DNA of 64,000 nt from Mycolicibacterium senegalense (GTDB taxonomy: Bacteria > Actinomycetota > Actinomycetes > Mycobacteriales > Mycobacteriaceae). Shown piece by piece: positions 20,489-30,339 of the stretch. The DNA is taken from assembly GCF_019645875.1 (NCBI RefSeq), contig NZ_CP081000.1:2976001-3040000 (forward strand), read 5' to 3'. Below the pieces are notes generated by a model, which saw only the letters and a program-made list of their open reading frames with translations, ran no database searches and was not told the DNA's origin. Within the stretch, counting starts at the first letter, position 1, and each line of letters opens with the position of its first letter. The translations under genes were made by a program, and so were the position numbers.

Positions 20489-21117
20489 CGGCTCTGGACG
20501 GGAAGTTGTCGCACCACCATCGTCACCTGGATCAGGTAGAGCACCGCCGACCACAGGTACAGCGCCACGCCCCACAGCAGGAAGGCCCATCCACAGGCCA
20601 GCGCCACCCGGCTCCACGTCGCATCCCACTGGCCCAGCAGCACCCAGGGGAAACCCGACATCAGGGCGAACGTGGCGGCCTTGCCCAGATACGTCACCGG
20701 CAGCGCCGTCAGCCCCCGGCGGCGCAGCAGCGGCAGCGTGGCGGCGAGCACGAGGTCGCGGCCCAGCAGGGTCAGCACCAACCACCACGGCACCACGCCG
20801 TAGCACGCCAGCGCGACCGGAACCGTGACCATGTAGATGCGGTCGACGAGCGGATCGAGCAGCTCACCGAGCCGTGACGACTGATTGTCGACCAGCCGCG
20901 CGATCTTGCCGTCAGCCCAGTCGGAGAAGCCGCTGAACATCAGGACCGCGACGGCCCAACCGTTGGCGTGCGCGCCGAACAACAGCCACAGGAACACCGG
21001 CACCAGCACCAGGCGCAGCACACTGAGCGCGTTGGGCACGGTGAGTACCCGATCCGGCCCGGGTGGGGCGGCCCGACTCGTTGCGCTCCTGCCCTCGGGA
21101 GCAGGCGCGTGGTCCAT
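20485..21117 (-). CDS. pgsA2: CDP-alcohol phosphatidyltransferase PgsA2
   Basis: This 210-residue membrane enzyme has the full CDP-alcohol phosphotransferase signature: DWADGKIARLVDN followed by GELLDPLVD, matching D-x2-DG-x2-AR-x8-9-G-x3-D-x3-D. Hydrophobic helices flank it. It probably makes a phosphatidylglycerophosphate- or cardiolipin-type lipid from CDP-diacylglycerol at the inner membrane; the precise alcohol acceptor of Rv1822 homologues is uncertain. It starts 10 bases after secA2 and overlaps the next gene by 4 bases, so it is part of the secA2 operon. Confidence 0.9.
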   Translation of the reverse strand: MDHAPAPEGRSATSRAAPPGPDRVLTVPNALSVLRLVLVPVFLWLLFGAHANGWAVAVLMFSGFSDWADGKIARLVDNQSSRLGELLDPLVDRIYMVTVPVALACYGVVPWWLVLTLLGRDLVLAATLPLLRRRGLTALPVTYLGKAATFALMSGFPWVLLGQWDATWSRVALACGWAFLLWGVALYLWSAVLYLIQVTMVVRQLPVQSR

Positions 21118-21127
21118 GCCCTAAAAC

Positions 21128-23485
21128 CTAGCGGAACACACCCGGCAGGCTCAGCGCCGACATGGTGTCGTCGTTGAGCGGATTGTCGTGAACCATGTAG
21201 GTCCACGTCGAGGTCGGCCGCGCGAGCTTGGACAGGTCGATGCCCGGCTCGGCCTCGATTTCCTCCGCGGTGTCGAAAGTCTGCTGGGCGGCTTCGATGG
21301 CATCGGCGGCCAGCGAGGCGAACGCGTCGACGGCCATCCGGTGGAACTCGTCGAGCGGGTTCTGCCGACCCAACGCCCGCAAGTGGATGCTCTCCCGGAT
21401 GTCGGCGAGGAACGCCAGATGATCGCACCAGCCCCGGTCCAGGTGATACAGCATGATCAGCCGGCAGATCTTCTCCAGCTTCTCCTCGCCGTCCTCCCCC
21501 AGGTCTTCGGCCAGCTTGGCGTAGCGCTCGGGTGACCGGGCCTTCAGCTCCTGGCGTGCGGTGTCGGTGCGCAACAGGGTTTCGCGACGGTCCACGATGA
21601 TGGCGCGTTGCTGCGCGATCAACTGGTTGTAGCGCCAGGTGTTGGCGTGCACGTCGAGCAGCCTGCCCTCGGCGACGCGTTGGGCATGGTCGAGCAGCCC
21701 CGCGGCCTTGGGCGCGGTGATGCGGCCGTCCTCGTCGGTTTCTCCTGGCAGCTTGGTGTCGTCCAGGTGGGACGCGACCACCTCGTCCTCCCAGCTGGAG
21801 AAGAACACCGTCGAGCCGGGGTCACCCTGGCGCCCGGCGCGCCCGCGCAGCTGGTTGTCCAGACGTTCGGTGTGGTGACGGCCGGTCCCGACGACGTGCA
21901 GCCCGCCGAGTTCGGCCACCTTCTGCTTTTCCTCCGAGTCGTCGGCCGCGTCGGATCCGCCCAGCCGGATGTCGGTGCCGCGGCCGGCCATCTGAGTGGA
22001 CACCGTGACCGAGCCGAGCTTGCCCGCCTCGGCGATCACCGCCGCCTCTTCGGCGTCGTTCTTGGCGTTGAGCACCACGGCGGGCACCCCCGCCTTGACC
22101 AGCCTGCGGTGCAGATCCTCGGATTCGGCGACGTCGTGGGTGCCGACGAGGATGGGCTGACCGGTCGCGTGGACCTCGGCGATGTGCTCGACGACGGCCT
22201 GGTTCTTGGCGGCCTCGGTGAGGTACACCCGGTCGGTCTCGTCCTCGCGGATGTTGGGCTTGTTCGGCGGGATCGGCGACACCCCGAGCTTGTAGAACTG
22301 GCGCAGCTGCTCGCCGGCGGCCAGCGCGGTACCCGTCATGCCGCACACCGTCGGGTACCGGTTGACCAGCGCCTGCACCGTGATGGTGTCGAGCACCTCA
22401 CCGGTCTCGGTGGTCTCGATGCCTTCCTTGGCCTCGACCGCGGCCTGCAGGCCGTCCGGCCAGCGCTGCAGCGAGGCGATCCGCCCGCGGGACGCGTTGA
22501 TCAGATGCACCGCACCGTCGCGGACGATGTAGTGCACGTCGCGCTGCAGCAGCACGTGCGCGTGCAATGCGACGTTGATCTCGGTGAGCGTGGTGGCGAC
22601 GTGCTCTTCGGAATACAGGTCGATGTTGCCCAGGCGGGCCTCGAGGCGGCGCGCACCCGCTTCGGTGAGGTGCACGTTGCGGTTGTCGTCGTCGGTCGCG
22701 AAGTACTCGTCGGAATCGGTTCCGCTGATCAGCTCGCCGACCATCTGGATGATCTCGACGCGCGGCTGTTCGCGGTGGCTGGTGCCGGCCAGCACCAGCG
22801 GCACCAGTGCCTCGTCGACGAGTACCGAGTCGGCCTCGTCGATCAGGGCCACATCAGGGTTCGGCGACACGAGGTCGGCGACATCGGTGACCAACTGATC
22901 GCGCAGCACGTCGAAGCCGATCTCGTTGACCGAGGCGTAGGTGACGTTGCACTCGTAGGCCTTGCGTCGCTCCTCGGCGGTGGAGTCGGCGGTGATCCAG
23001 CCGACGGTGAGCCCCAGTGCTTCCAGCAGTGGGGTCATCCACTCGGCGTCGCGCCGGGCCAGGTAGTCGTTGATGGTGATGACGTGGACGTGCCTGCCGC
23101 CGATGGCATAGCCGGCCGCGGCGATCGCCCCGGCCAGGGTCTTGCCCTCACCGGTGGCCATCTCGACGACGTCGCCGGCCAGCATGCGCAGCGCTCCGAG
23201 CAGCTGCACGTCGAACGGTCGCAGACCGGTGGTCCGCTCGGCGGCTTCGCGGGCCAGTGCCAGGAACTGCGGCATGTCCGCGGACGCGGCGAGATCCTCC
23301 AGTTGGAGCAGCTTGGCGGCCTTGGTGAGCTGCTCGTCGTCGAGCCCGGCGGCCTTGTCCTCGAAGCCGGCTGCTCCCTTGACCTCTGAGAGCGACCGCG
23401 CCTGATTCCGCTCGGTACTGGCCCCCAGTAGCTTCCAGAACTTGCTGCTCACGCGGCCCGGTTTGGCGCTGGACGTCTTTGGCAC
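21128..23485 (-). CDS. secA2: Accessory preprotein translocase ATPase SecA2
   Basis: This 785-residue protein is shorter than housekeeping SecA, as expected for actinobacterial SecA2. The Walker A motif GEGKT is at 112-116 (Lys115 equals the residue mutated in dominant-negative M. tuberculosis SecA2). Walker B is [13 protein letters not shown], and motif VI has [10 protein letters not shown]. The zinc-finger tail of SecA1 is missing. SecA2 powers export of a small set of proteins, some lacking signal peptides. The gene leads the run secA2-pgsA2-DUF881-sbp-DUF881 and is divergent from the BacA-type transporters. The ilvG gene that separates them in M. tuberculosis is absent. Confidence 0.96.
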   Translation of the reverse strand: MPKTSSAKPGRVSSKFWKLLGASTERNQARSLSEVKGAAGFEDKAAGLDDEQLTKAAKLLQLEDLAASADMPQFLALAREAAERTTGLRPFDVQLLGALRMLAGDVVEMATGEGKTLAGAIAAAGYAIGGRHVHVITINDYLARRDAEWMTPLLEALGLTVGWITADSTAEERRKAYECNVTYASVNEIGFDVLRDQLVTDVADLVSPNPDVALIDEADSVLVDEALVPLVLAGTSHREQPRVEIIQMVGELISGTDSDEYFATDDDNRNVHLTEAGARRLEARLGNIDLYSEEHVATTLTEINVALHAHVLLQRDVHYIVRDGAVHLINASRGRIASLQRWPDGLQAAVEAKEGIETTETGEVLDTITVQALVNRYPTVCGMTGTALAAGEQLRQFYKLGVSPIPPNKPNIREDETDRVYLTEAAKNQAVVEHIAEVHATGQPILVGTHDVAESEDLHRRLVKAGVPAVVLNAKNDAEEAAVIAEAGKLGSVTVSTQMAGRGTDIRLGGSDAADDSEEKQKVAELGGLHVVGTGRHHTERLDNQLRGRAGRQGDPGSTVFFSSWEDEVVASHLDDTKLPGETDEDGRITAPKAAGLLDHAQRVAEGRLLDVHANTWRYNQLIAQQRAIIVDRRETLLRTDTARQELKARSPERYAKLAEDLGEDGEEKLEKICRLIMLYHLDRGWCDHLAFLADIRESIHLRALGRQNPLDEFHRMAVDAFASLAADAIEAAQQTFDTAEEIEAEPGIDLSKLARPTSTWTYMVHDNPLNDDTMSALSLPGVFR

Positions 23486-23580
23486 ATGTTCACGTTACGC
23501 GGGCGCGGCGAGTGTCCGGCGAGCACGCCCGGCAGCCCGGCGCACAGCCGCATCCCGATTGGTCGGGGTACTTTGCCCGC

Positions 23581-25512
23581 ATGGAGATGTTCAGCCCGAC
23601 CCTCGACTGGGGCAACGAGCTCGTGACGTCGCTGGTGTGGATCGCCAAAGCCTGGCTGATCGCCGCGGTGTGCGCCCTGGTCATCCTGATCCTGCTCGCC
23701 CGACTCACCACGTGGGGCAGGCAGTACTGGCGCATCACCAGCGGGTACTTCACCGGTCGCGACAGCGTGATCGTGTGGGCCTGGCTCGGGGGTCTGCTGT
23801 TGTCGGTCATCACCGGGGTGCGACTGGCGGTGTTGTTCAGCTACCAGGGCAACGACATGATGACCAGCTTCCAGGTGATCGCCGGTGGCATCTCCAGCGG
23901 CAACGAGGCCGTGAAAGTGTCGGGTAAGGACGGCTTCTGGCTGTCGCTGGCCGTCTTCGCGCTGCTGGCCGCGATCCATATCGCCCGCATCATGCTGGAC
24001 ATCTACCTGGCCCAGCGGTTCATGCTGCGCTGGCGCGCCTGGCTGACCAGCCGGCTCACCGGTGACTGGCTGGACGGCAAGGCCTACTACCGCACCCGAT
24101 TCATCGACGACACCATCGACAATCCCGACCAGCGCATCCAGGCCGACATCGACACGTTCACCGCGGGCATCGACTCGCTGCCGAACCGGCCGAGCGCCGG
24201 CTCGACGAGCACCCTGCTGTTCGGCTCCATCTATTCGGTGGCCTCGATGATTTCGTTCACCGCGATTCTGTGGAATCTGTCCGGTGAGGTCACCGTGCCC
24301 CTGGTGGGCATCGACCTACCGAGGGCGATCTTCTGGATCGGCGTCGTCTACGTCCTGCTCGCCACGGTGGTGGCGTTCTGGCTCGGCCGGCCGATCATCC
24401 GGCTGGCCTTCGACAACGAGAAGTACAACGCGGCCTTCCGCTACGCGCTGGTGCGGCTTCGCGACGCCTCCGAAGCGGTGGCCTTCTACCGCGGGGAGCT
24501 CGCCGAGCGTTCAGGCCTGCGAAAACTGTTCGCGCCGGTGGTCGCGAACTACCAGAAGTACATCAACCGGATGGTCAAGTTCCTGGGCTGGAACAACTCG
24601 ATCGACCAGGCCCAGGAGCTCATCCCCTACATCGTGCAATTCCCGCGGTTCTACAGCGGGGAGATCACCCTGGGCGCGCTGAACCAGACCGCCAGCGCTT
24701 TCCGCAGTCTGCTCGACGGGTTGTCCTTCTTCCGCAATGCCTACGACCAGTTCGCCGGCTACCGGGCCGCGATCATGCGCCTGCACGGGCTCGTGGTGGC
24801 CAACGAAGAGGCCAGGGCGCTGCCGGAGGTGTCCACCCTGCCGTGTGTGGACGGCACGGTGAAGCTCACCGACGTGGAGGTCCGCACACCTGACGGCAGG
24901 CAACTCATCAAGCCGCTGGATCTGCACCTGCAGGTCGGCGACACGCTGGTGGTCACCGGCCCGTCAGGCAGCGGGAAGACCACGCTGCTGCGCAGTCTTG
25001 CCGAACTGTGGCCGTTCACATCCGGCACGCTGACCCGGCCCTGCGGTCCCAACGAGACGATGTTCCTCTCCCAGTTGCCGTACGTGCCGCTGGGCGATCT
25101 GCGCGCCGTGGTCAGCTACCCGGGCGAGGAATGCTCGGTCGACGACGAGACCCTCGCGCGGACACTGGAAGAAGTCGCCCTGGCGCATCTGGTTCACCGG
25201 CTCGACGAGGTCCAGGACTGGGCCAAGGTGTTGTCTCCCGGTGAGCAGCAACGGATCGCGTTCGCCCGCATCCTGCTCGTCAAGCCCAAGGTGGTCTTCC
25301 TCGACGAGTCCACCTCGGCGCTCGATGAAGGGCTGGAGTACCTGCTGTATCAGCGGGTGCGCACCGAGCTGCCGGACACCATCCTGGTCAGCGTCAGCCA
25401 CCGCAGCACGGTCGAGCAGCACCACACCCACGAACTCGAGCTGCTCGGGGACGGCGAATGGCGACTGGGCCGGATCGACGACGACGCGACCGGCCTGGTC
25501 AAGCAACCCTGA
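23581..25512 (+). CDS. bacA: BacA-type ABC importer, membrane and ATPase fusion, copy 1
   Basis: This 643-residue protein joins an SbmA/BacA-like membrane domain (about 1-420) to an ABC ATPase. Walker A is GPSGSGKTT (460-468), the signature is [13 protein letters not shown], Walker B is [12 protein letters not shown], and the H-loop is SVSHRS. The M. tuberculosis homologue Rv1819c imports cobalamin, bleomycin and hydrophilic peptides through a large cavity. I choose ATG 23581 because [13 protein letters not shown] aligns with the start of the second copy; earlier residues overlap the secA2 promoter. A close paralogue follows after 32 bases. Confidence 0.9.
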   Translation: MEMFSPTLDWGNELVTSLVWIAKAWLIAAVCALVILILLARLTTWGRQYWRITSGYFTGRDSVIVWAWLGGLLLSVITGVRLAVLFSYQGNDMMTSFQVIAGGISSGNEAVKVSGKDGFWLSLAVFALLAAIHIARIMLDIYLAQRFMLRWRAWLTSRLTGDWLDGKAYYRTRFIDDTIDNPDQRIQADIDTFTAGIDSLPNRPSAGSTSTLLFGSIYSVASMISFTAILWNLSGEVTVPLVGIDLPRAIFWIGVVYVLLATVVAFWLGRPIIRLAFDNEKYNAAFRYALVRLRDASEAVAFYRGELAERSGLRKLFAPVVANYQKYINRMVKFLGWNNSIDQAQELIPYIVQFPRFYSGEITLGALNQTASAFRSLLDGLSFFRNAYDQFAGYRAAIMRLHGLVVANEEARALPEVSTLPCVDGTVKLTDVEVRTPDGRQLIKPLDLHLQVGDTLVVTGPSGSGKTTLLRSLAELWPFTSGTLTRPCGPNETMFLSQLPYVPLGDLRAVVSYPGEECSVDDETLARTLEEVALAHLVHRLDEVQDWAKVLSPGEQQRIAFARILLVKPKVVFLDESTSALDEGLEYLLYQRVRTELPDTILVSVSHRSTVEQHHTHELELLGDGEWRLGRIDDDATGLVKQP

Positions 25513-25544
25513 TGCAGTGGTGATTCCCGGTAGCTTCGGCGGGT

Positions 25545-27446
25545 ATGGAGATGTTCACCCAGTCACTGGACTGGGGCAACGAGATCCTCGCGTCGCTGGT
25601 CTGGGTCCTCAAGGCCTGGGTGATCGGCGCGGTGGCACTGGTCGCCGTCGCGGCCGTGCTGGCTCGCGTCACCACGTGGGGCCGTCAGTTCTGGCGGGTC
25701 AGCGGTGCCTATTTCGTTGGGCGCCAAAGCATTCCGGTGTGGGCACTGCTCGCGCTGCTGCTCTTGTCGGTGATGCTCTCGGTGCGGATGGACGTGCTGT
25801 TCAGCTACTACGTCAACGACCAGACCACAGCACTGCAGGTGGCGTTCTCCGGTGCCGGGTCGGGCGACGAAGCGGTGCGCCGCTCGGGAATTGACGGGTT
25901 CTGGCACTCGATCGTGATCTTCGCGATGTTGGTGACCGCCGACATCACCCGCACGCTGCTCGACCTGTATCTCATGCAGTACTTCATCATTCGCTGGCGA
26001 GTCTGGCTCACACACCGACTGACCAACGACTGGCTGGATCAGCGGGCCTACTATCGCGGCCGATTCATCGGGGGTTTCGGCGGCACCCCGATCGACAATC
26101 CGGATCAGCGGATCCAACAGGACATCGACGTCTTCACGACCGGCACCGGACCCGAGACCAACACACCGACTGTCGCCACCGCACAGACCCTGGTGTTCGG
26201 ATCGGTGTACTCGATCGTCTCAGTTGTCGCGTTTACGCCGATCCTGTGGAACCTCGCCGGGCCGTTGACGATTCTCGGGGTCACCGTACCCAAGGCGTTG
26301 TTCTGGATCGCCCTGCTGTGGGTGGCGGTCACGACGATCGTGGCGATCTGGATCGGCAGGCCGATGATCCGTTTGACGTTCCGAAACTCGCTGACCAACG
26401 CGGCGTTCCGCTACGCGCTCGTGCGGGTCCGGGACGGCGCCGAAGCAGTCGGCTTCTACCACGGGGAACGCACCGAACGCGGCACGCTGGCAAATCGATT
26501 CACCGAGGTGATCGCGAACTACCGCAGGCTCGTGCTGCGCGGGGTCGCATTCCTCGGCTGGAATCGGTCCATCAACCAGATCATCGACCCGCTGCCGCTG
26601 ATCATCCAAGCACCGCGGTTGTTCGCCGGTCACATCACCTACGGCGATGCCCTGCAGTCGGCGAGCGCGTTCAACAATGTGCAGAGCTCGCTGAGCTTCT
26701 TCCGCTCGGTGTACGACGCTTTCGCCGGATACCGAGCCGCCATCATCCGTCTCGACGGCCTGGTCACCGCGAACGAACAGGCAAGGGTGCTACCGCGATT
26801 GGCCACCGCGGTGAGCACCAACGGCGGGCTCGAGTTGGAGGATGTCGAGGTGCGCTCCCCTGATGGTGAGCGGCTTCTGCACGACCTCGACATGCAACTG
26901 GCTCCCGGTGATTCGTTGGTCATCACCGGGCCGTCCGGCACCGGCAAGACGACGTTGCTGCGCAGCCTGGCGCGGCTGTGGCCGTACGGATCCGGCACGG
27001 TGCGCTTTCCCGAGCAGGGCGAGGTGATGTTCCTGTCGCAGCTGCCTTACGCCCCGTTGGGCGATCTGCGCACGGTGGTGTCCTATCCGGCGCCGGTGGG
27101 TACCTACGGCGACGAGGAGATCCGGGCCGCACTCGAAGCGGTCGCGCTGGGAAACCTGACGTCCCGACTGGACGAAGATGCCGATTGGGGAAAGGTGCTG
27201 TCTCCGGGCGAACAACAGCGGATCGCGTTCGCCCGGGTGCTGCTGGCCAAGCCGCCGGCGGTGTTCCTCGACGAGGCCACCTCGGCGCTCGACGCCGGTC
27301 AGCAGCACGCGCTGTACACGTCCCTGCGCACCGCGTTACCCGACTGCATCGTGGTCAGTATCAGCCACCGCGACAGCGTCAACCGGTTCCACGACCGTCG
27401 CCTGGAACTGCTCGGCGACGGTCGGTGGAGCCTCCAGTCCGTCTAG
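25545..27446 (+). CDS. BacA-type ABC importer, membrane and ATPase fusion, copy 2
   Basis: This 633-residue paralogue of the preceding gene has the same design: SbmA/BacA-like membrane domain, then an ABC ATPase with GPSGTGKTT (462-470), [13 protein letters not shown] and AVFLDEATSALD. It starts with MEMFTQSLDWGNE, nearly the same as copy 1, but differs in the periplasmic-facing and cavity-lining stretches and carries a short insertion, GGFGGTP, before IDNPDQRIQ. The pair arose by tandem duplication and probably diverged in substrate. The stop overlaps the convergent flavoprotein stop by 4 bases. Confidence 0.9.
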   Translation: MEMFTQSLDWGNEILASLVWVLKAWVIGAVALVAVAAVLARVTTWGRQFWRVSGAYFVGRQSIPVWALLALLLLSVMLSVRMDVLFSYYVNDQTTALQVAFSGAGSGDEAVRRSGIDGFWHSIVIFAMLVTADITRTLLDLYLMQYFIIRWRVWLTHRLTNDWLDQRAYYRGRFIGGFGGTPIDNPDQRIQQDIDVFTTGTGPETNTPTVATAQTLVFGSVYSIVSVVAFTPILWNLAGPLTILGVTVPKALFWIALLWVAVTTIVAIWIGRPMIRLTFRNSLTNAAFRYALVRVRDGAEAVGFYHGERTERGTLANRFTEVIANYRRLVLRGVAFLGWNRSINQIIDPLPLIIQAPRLFAGHITYGDALQSASAFNNVQSSLSFFRSVYDAFAGYRAAIIRLDGLVTANEQARVLPRLATAVSTNGGLELEDVEVRSPDGERLLHDLDMQLAPGDSLVITGPSGTGKTTLLRSLARLWPYGSGTVRFPEQGEVMFLSQLPYAPLGDLRTVVSYPAPVGTYGDEEIRAALEAVALGNLTSRLDEDADWGKVLSPGEQQRIAFARVLLAKPPAVFLDEATSALDAGQQHALYTSLRTALPDCIVVSISHRDSVNRFHDRRLELLGDGRWSLQSV

Positions 27447-28930
27447 CCCGCCGCCGCGTGCGTACCGGCGCGGCGCCCGAAGAACGATCCTTCGCCCAGT
27501 TGCACGCCGCTGGCGTATCCCTGGCCGTCCTGAGCGATGTTGGACGCGCAGGCGCCCGCCGCGTACAGGCCGCCGATGACGCTGCCGTCCTCGCGCAGCA
27601 CCTCGCCGTCGAGCGACACCGTCAGCCCGCCCATGGTGAAACCCGAGTACATGGCGACACCGAGTGACAGGTCGAAGGCCGCGTACGGACCTGTGTCCTG
27701 TGCGGCAAGGTAGTCGGGCTGCTTGTGGAAGTCAGGGTCCTCACCGTTGGCGGCGTTCTTGTTGTAGCGCTCCAGCGTCGCCGCGAGGTTGCCGGCCGGA
27801 ATCTTCAGTGCCTCTTCGACTTCGGCGATGGTCTCGTACCCGTCGATGAACTGGATCAGCGGCATGGCCGGCATCTCCATGTGTGCCTCGTCCACGATGA
27901 GGTACGCCTGCTGATCGGGTTGCTGCAGGACGAACGCCGAGGTGCGGGAATGGTAGGAATCCTCGGCGACGAACCGCTGCCCCTGGTTGTTGACGATGAC
28001 GCCGGTCAACAGGATCTCCGGCGGGTAGGCCGCGGCGGTGATGAACAGCTGATCCATGCCGTTGGCGACCCCGCCGGCCGCGACGCCCATCCGGATCCCG
28101 AGGCCGTCGTCGTTGGGGTTGCCCAGGATGTAGGGTTCGACCTCGCCGTGGTGCTTGGTGCGGCGTTTCTTGCCGAGCGCCGGCGTGTATTCGGCGACCA
28201 TCTCGGGATTCATCGCGAAGCCACCGGCGGTGATGATGACGGATTTGGCTTTGATGCAACCGGTTTCGCCGAAGTGCTTCCATTTCACCCCGACGACCGT
28301 GCGCTGCTGCGGAGCACCTTCGACGATCAGGTTGGTGGCCCCGACCTCGTAGCGGATCGTGACCCCCAGGGACTCGGCGCGTTTGAGCAGGAGGTCGATC
28401 ACCATCGCCGCCCCACCCAGCTCTCCCGGTACCGGGACCGAGTGTCCGCGCGGCGCCGGCTTGGCCTGTTCGATGAACGGCCACACCTTCTCGTTGCCGG
28501 TATAGGACAATCCCTCGGTGCCCGGTGGCACGACCACCTTGCCCGGGTAGAAGCTGCGCTCGAACTGGAAGCCCAGTGCCTCAAGCCAATTGAAGTGTTC
28601 GACGCTGCCGTCGCAGTAGGCACGGATCTTTTCCAGGTCGGGCTCACGCGAAACCGCCACCAGGTACTTGTACATCTCGTCGGCAGTGTCGGGGTGCCCC
28701 GTCGCCTCCTGTACGGCCGTGCCGCCGCCGAGATAGAAGTGTCCGCCGGCCATCGCGGTGGTGCCGCCGGCCGCGGCCGCCTTCTCCAACACCAGGACCC
28801 GGGCGCCCTGCGCCGCCGCGCTGACGGCTGCGCAACCTCCGGCGATGCCGAACCCGACCACCACGACGTCGTATTCGTCGGACCACGATTCGACGTGCGC
28901 GGCCTCCACGACTTCGGGGATTTCCTTCAC
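27443..28930 (-). CDS. FAD-dependent ketosteroid dehydrogenase-like flavoprotein (Rv1817 homologue)
   Basis: From GTG 28930, overlapping the upstream VOC stop as GTGA, this is a 495-residue flavoprotein. The FAD-binding Rossmann motif is VVVGFGIAGGCAAVSAAAQG (23-42). It is shorter than 3-ketosteroid delta1-dehydrogenases and close in size to the 489-residue Rhodococcus delta4-(5alpha)-dehydrogenase. Tyr326, Tyr472 and Ser474 (GYASG) fall where I recall that enzyme's Tyr319, Tyr466 and Ser468. With the KstR-type operator upstream, a role in steroid A-ring oxidation is likely. A fumarate-reductase-like activity is the alternative. Confidence 0.75.
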   Translation of the reverse strand: MKEIPEVVEAAHVESWSDEYDVVVVGFGIAGGCAAVSAAAQGARVLVLEKAAAAGGTTAMAGGHFYLGGGTAVQEATGHPDTADEMYKYLVAVSREPDLEKIRAYCDGSVEHFNWLEALGFQFERSFYPGKVVVPPGTEGLSYTGNEKVWPFIEQAKPAPRGHSVPVPGELGGAAMVIDLLLKRAESLGVTIRYEVGATNLIVEGAPQQRTVVGVKWKHFGETGCIKAKSVIITAGGFAMNPEMVAEYTPALGKKRRTKHHGEVEPYILGNPNDDGLGIRMGVAAGGVANGMDQLFITAAAYPPEILLTGVIVNNQGQRFVAEDSYHSRTSAFVLQQPDQQAYLIVDEAHMEMPAMPLIQFIDGYETIAEVEEALKIPAGNLAATLERYNKNAANGEDPDFHKQPDYLAAQDTGPYAAFDLSLGVAMYSGFTMGGLTVSLDGEVLREDGSVIGGLYAAGACASNIAQDGQGYASGVQLGEGSFFGRRAGTHAAAG

Positions 28931-29427
28931 TGCTGCTCCTGTTTCACGTATTCGAAGAACGCCCGGATTTCGGGCGGAATGTAAGCGATCTCCAGATAAG
29001 GCACCCCGGCGGCGGCGGCCGACAGGTAGGCGAACCTCATGCCTCCCGGCATCTCGCCTTGGCACACCACGGGTGTCCCGTCGCCTTCGGCATCCCGCAG
29101 TTTGGCGTCGAACGCGTACACGTCGGCCGCCTCTATACAGATGTGATGCAGGCCGGCTCCGTGCCGGTCGAGGAATTCGGTGTAGACGCTCTGCCCACTC
29201 ACCGGCGCGATCAACTCGAGTTGGGTGTCGCCTGCGTAGCTCAGGGATATGTCGGCCACGAAATCAGCGGGCCGGCCGCGGTAACTGCAAGTCTCGGCGC
29301 TGAAGTGCACCGCGGGCATGCGCACCCACCGGCGCGCCCCCAGCAAGGAGGTCAGCGCCTGTTCGGTGGCATCCAGATCTGCGGTGACCCACGCAATCTG
29401 GACAGGTGTCTGATCGAGCATCGCCAT
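28927..29427 (-). CDS. VOC/glyoxalase-fold protein in the KstR-box operon
   Basis: This 166-residue protein has the paired beta-alpha-beta-beta-beta modules of the VOC superfamily: TPVQIAWVTADLDATEQALT at the N-terminus, and GAGLHHICIEAADVYAF and PYLEIAYIP later. Candidate metal or active-site residues include His95/His96 and the Glu of LELIAP. VOC members include isomerases, epimerases and extradiol dioxygenases; this size suggests an isomerase or epimerase. It is the first gene after a perfect KstR-type palindrome and is translationally coupled to the flavoprotein, so it probably acts on the same steroid ring intermediates. Confidence 0.8.
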   Translation of the reverse strand: MAMLDQTPVQIAWVTADLDATEQALTSLLGARRWVRMPAVHFSAETCSYRGRPADFVADISLSYAGDTQLELIAPVSGQSVYTEFLDRHGAGLHHICIEAADVYAFDAKLRDAEGDGTPVVCQGEMPGGMRFAYLSAAAAGVPYLEIAYIPPEIRAFFEYVKQEQQ

Positions 29428-29454
29428 GAGAATATCGCCCCCACGGCACGAAAG

Positions 29455-29470
29455 CTAGAACGTGTTCTAG
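29455..29470. promoter_or_regulatory. KstR-type operator
   Basis: CTAGAACGTGTTCTAG is a perfect 16-bp palindrome. Its core TAGAACGTGTTCTA (29456-29469) fits the published KstR consensus TnnAACnnGTTnnA exactly. KstR is the TetR repressor of cholesterol catabolism in mycobacteria and rhodococci. The site ends 28 bases upstream of the VOC gene start on the minus strand, overlapping where its promoter should lie, so the VOC-flavoprotein operon is predicted to be induced by steroids. Confidence 0.85.
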
Positions 29471-29486
29471 TTCTGCGCGTCGCCGG

Positions 29487-30185
29487 TCAGGGCTGTCCGA
29501 CGAGGTTCGAAACCTCGCCCGAGAGCGGGGCCCCGTCACTGCGCGCCTGCCCGCTGGCGTTCTGCCACGATACGGCGGCCGGATAGTTTCCCCACGTGCT
29601 GTTGAACATCCCGACAATGGCAGCCCGGCCGTCCGGCGTGATCACATAGACCGGGCCACCGGAGTCACCTTTCTGACTGACCACGCCGTTGGCCATGGTG
29701 AACCACCCGTTGTTGACGGCCTGGACGGTGCCACAGCTTTCCCCGGTGACCACGCCGAAATGGCAGACCGGAGCCCCGGCCGTCGGCACCACCGCGGGGT
29801 CCTCGACCAGCATCCGCCCACCCGGCAGGATGTTGTTCACGACGACATCGCCGGCCAGTTGAATCGTCTCCCAGTCGGAGATCATGTGGTTGGTGTCGAC
29901 AGTGGCCCCGTCGGGCGTGTTGTCCCGGAAGGCGCCCATGTGCCCGATGAAGTTGCCGTCCCGGTCGCCCACCGACCCACCGCCACGACAATGTCCCGCG
30001 GTGAAGCCGACGCGACTCGCCGGGTCGACGAAGCCCAGCGTGCAGACGTTGGTGCCCTGCCGGATCTCCATTCCGGGGTACACCAGCGAACCCGCCGCGG
30101 CAGCCGTCGGCGCCGGACATACCAGCAGCCCGGCCACTGGCACCCCCGCCATCGCCCGCATCACCCCACCAAGCCACCTCTGCAC
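29487..30185 (-). CDS. Secreted trypsin-like serine protease (Rv1815 homologue)
   Basis: This 232-residue protein has a signal peptide (hydrophobic run to about residue 32, cleavage near AAA-AGS) and a chymotrypsin-like catalytic triad: His65 in FTAGHC, Asp104 in SDWETIQL, Ser175 in QKGDSGGP. Cysteines 48/67 and 141/151 could form two disulfides. The GTG at 30185 has GGGAGG six bases upstream. It would act outside the membrane. The gene lies between the KstR operon and the lectin gene, as Rv1815 lies near Rv1817 in M. tuberculosis. The substrate is unknown. Confidence 0.87.
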   Translation of the reverse strand: MQRWLGGVMRAMAGVPVAGLLVCPAPTAAAAGSLVYPGMEIRQGTNVCTLGFVDPASRVGFTAGHCRGGGSVGDRDGNFIGHMGAFRDNTPDGATVDTNHMISDWETIQLAGDVVVNNILPGGRMLVEDPAVVPTAGAPVCHFGVVTGESCGTVQAVNNGWFTMANGVVSQKGDSGGPVYVITPDGRAAIVGMFNSTWGNYPAAVSWQNASGQARSDGAPLSGEVSNLVGQP

Positions 30186-30297
30186 GGCCGGCCTCCCTCG
30201 CTATCGGACGTGGTGAACGTCACCCTACCGACTTCAATATCGGTCGAGCGGCAACTTCGTTACCGGGAGTACCCGTATCGACGTGCCGAAAACGACG

Positions 30298-30325
30298 ACG
30301 GCCCGGACCACGTGGCCCGGGCCGT
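30298..30325 (-). terminator. Hairpin terminator after the lectin-LysM gene
   Basis: Arms ACGGCCCGG (30298-30306) and CCGGGCCGT (30317-30325) are perfect reverse complements with a 10-base loop that itself contains the palindrome CCACGTGG. It begins 14 bases past the stop of the minus-strand lectin gene; on that strand the stem is followed by CGTCGTTTTC, a short T-run. It separates the lectin gene from the protease gene. Confidence 0.8.
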
Positions 30326-30339
30326 GCGCCTGTTCGACG

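Noticed and set aside
20489..20806. Long N-terminal extension of the DUF881 protein, rich in Gly/Ala/Pro
   Set aside because: It lies entirely within pgsA2 in another frame on the same strand; the ATG at 20488 overlaps the pgsA2 stop as expected for coupling.
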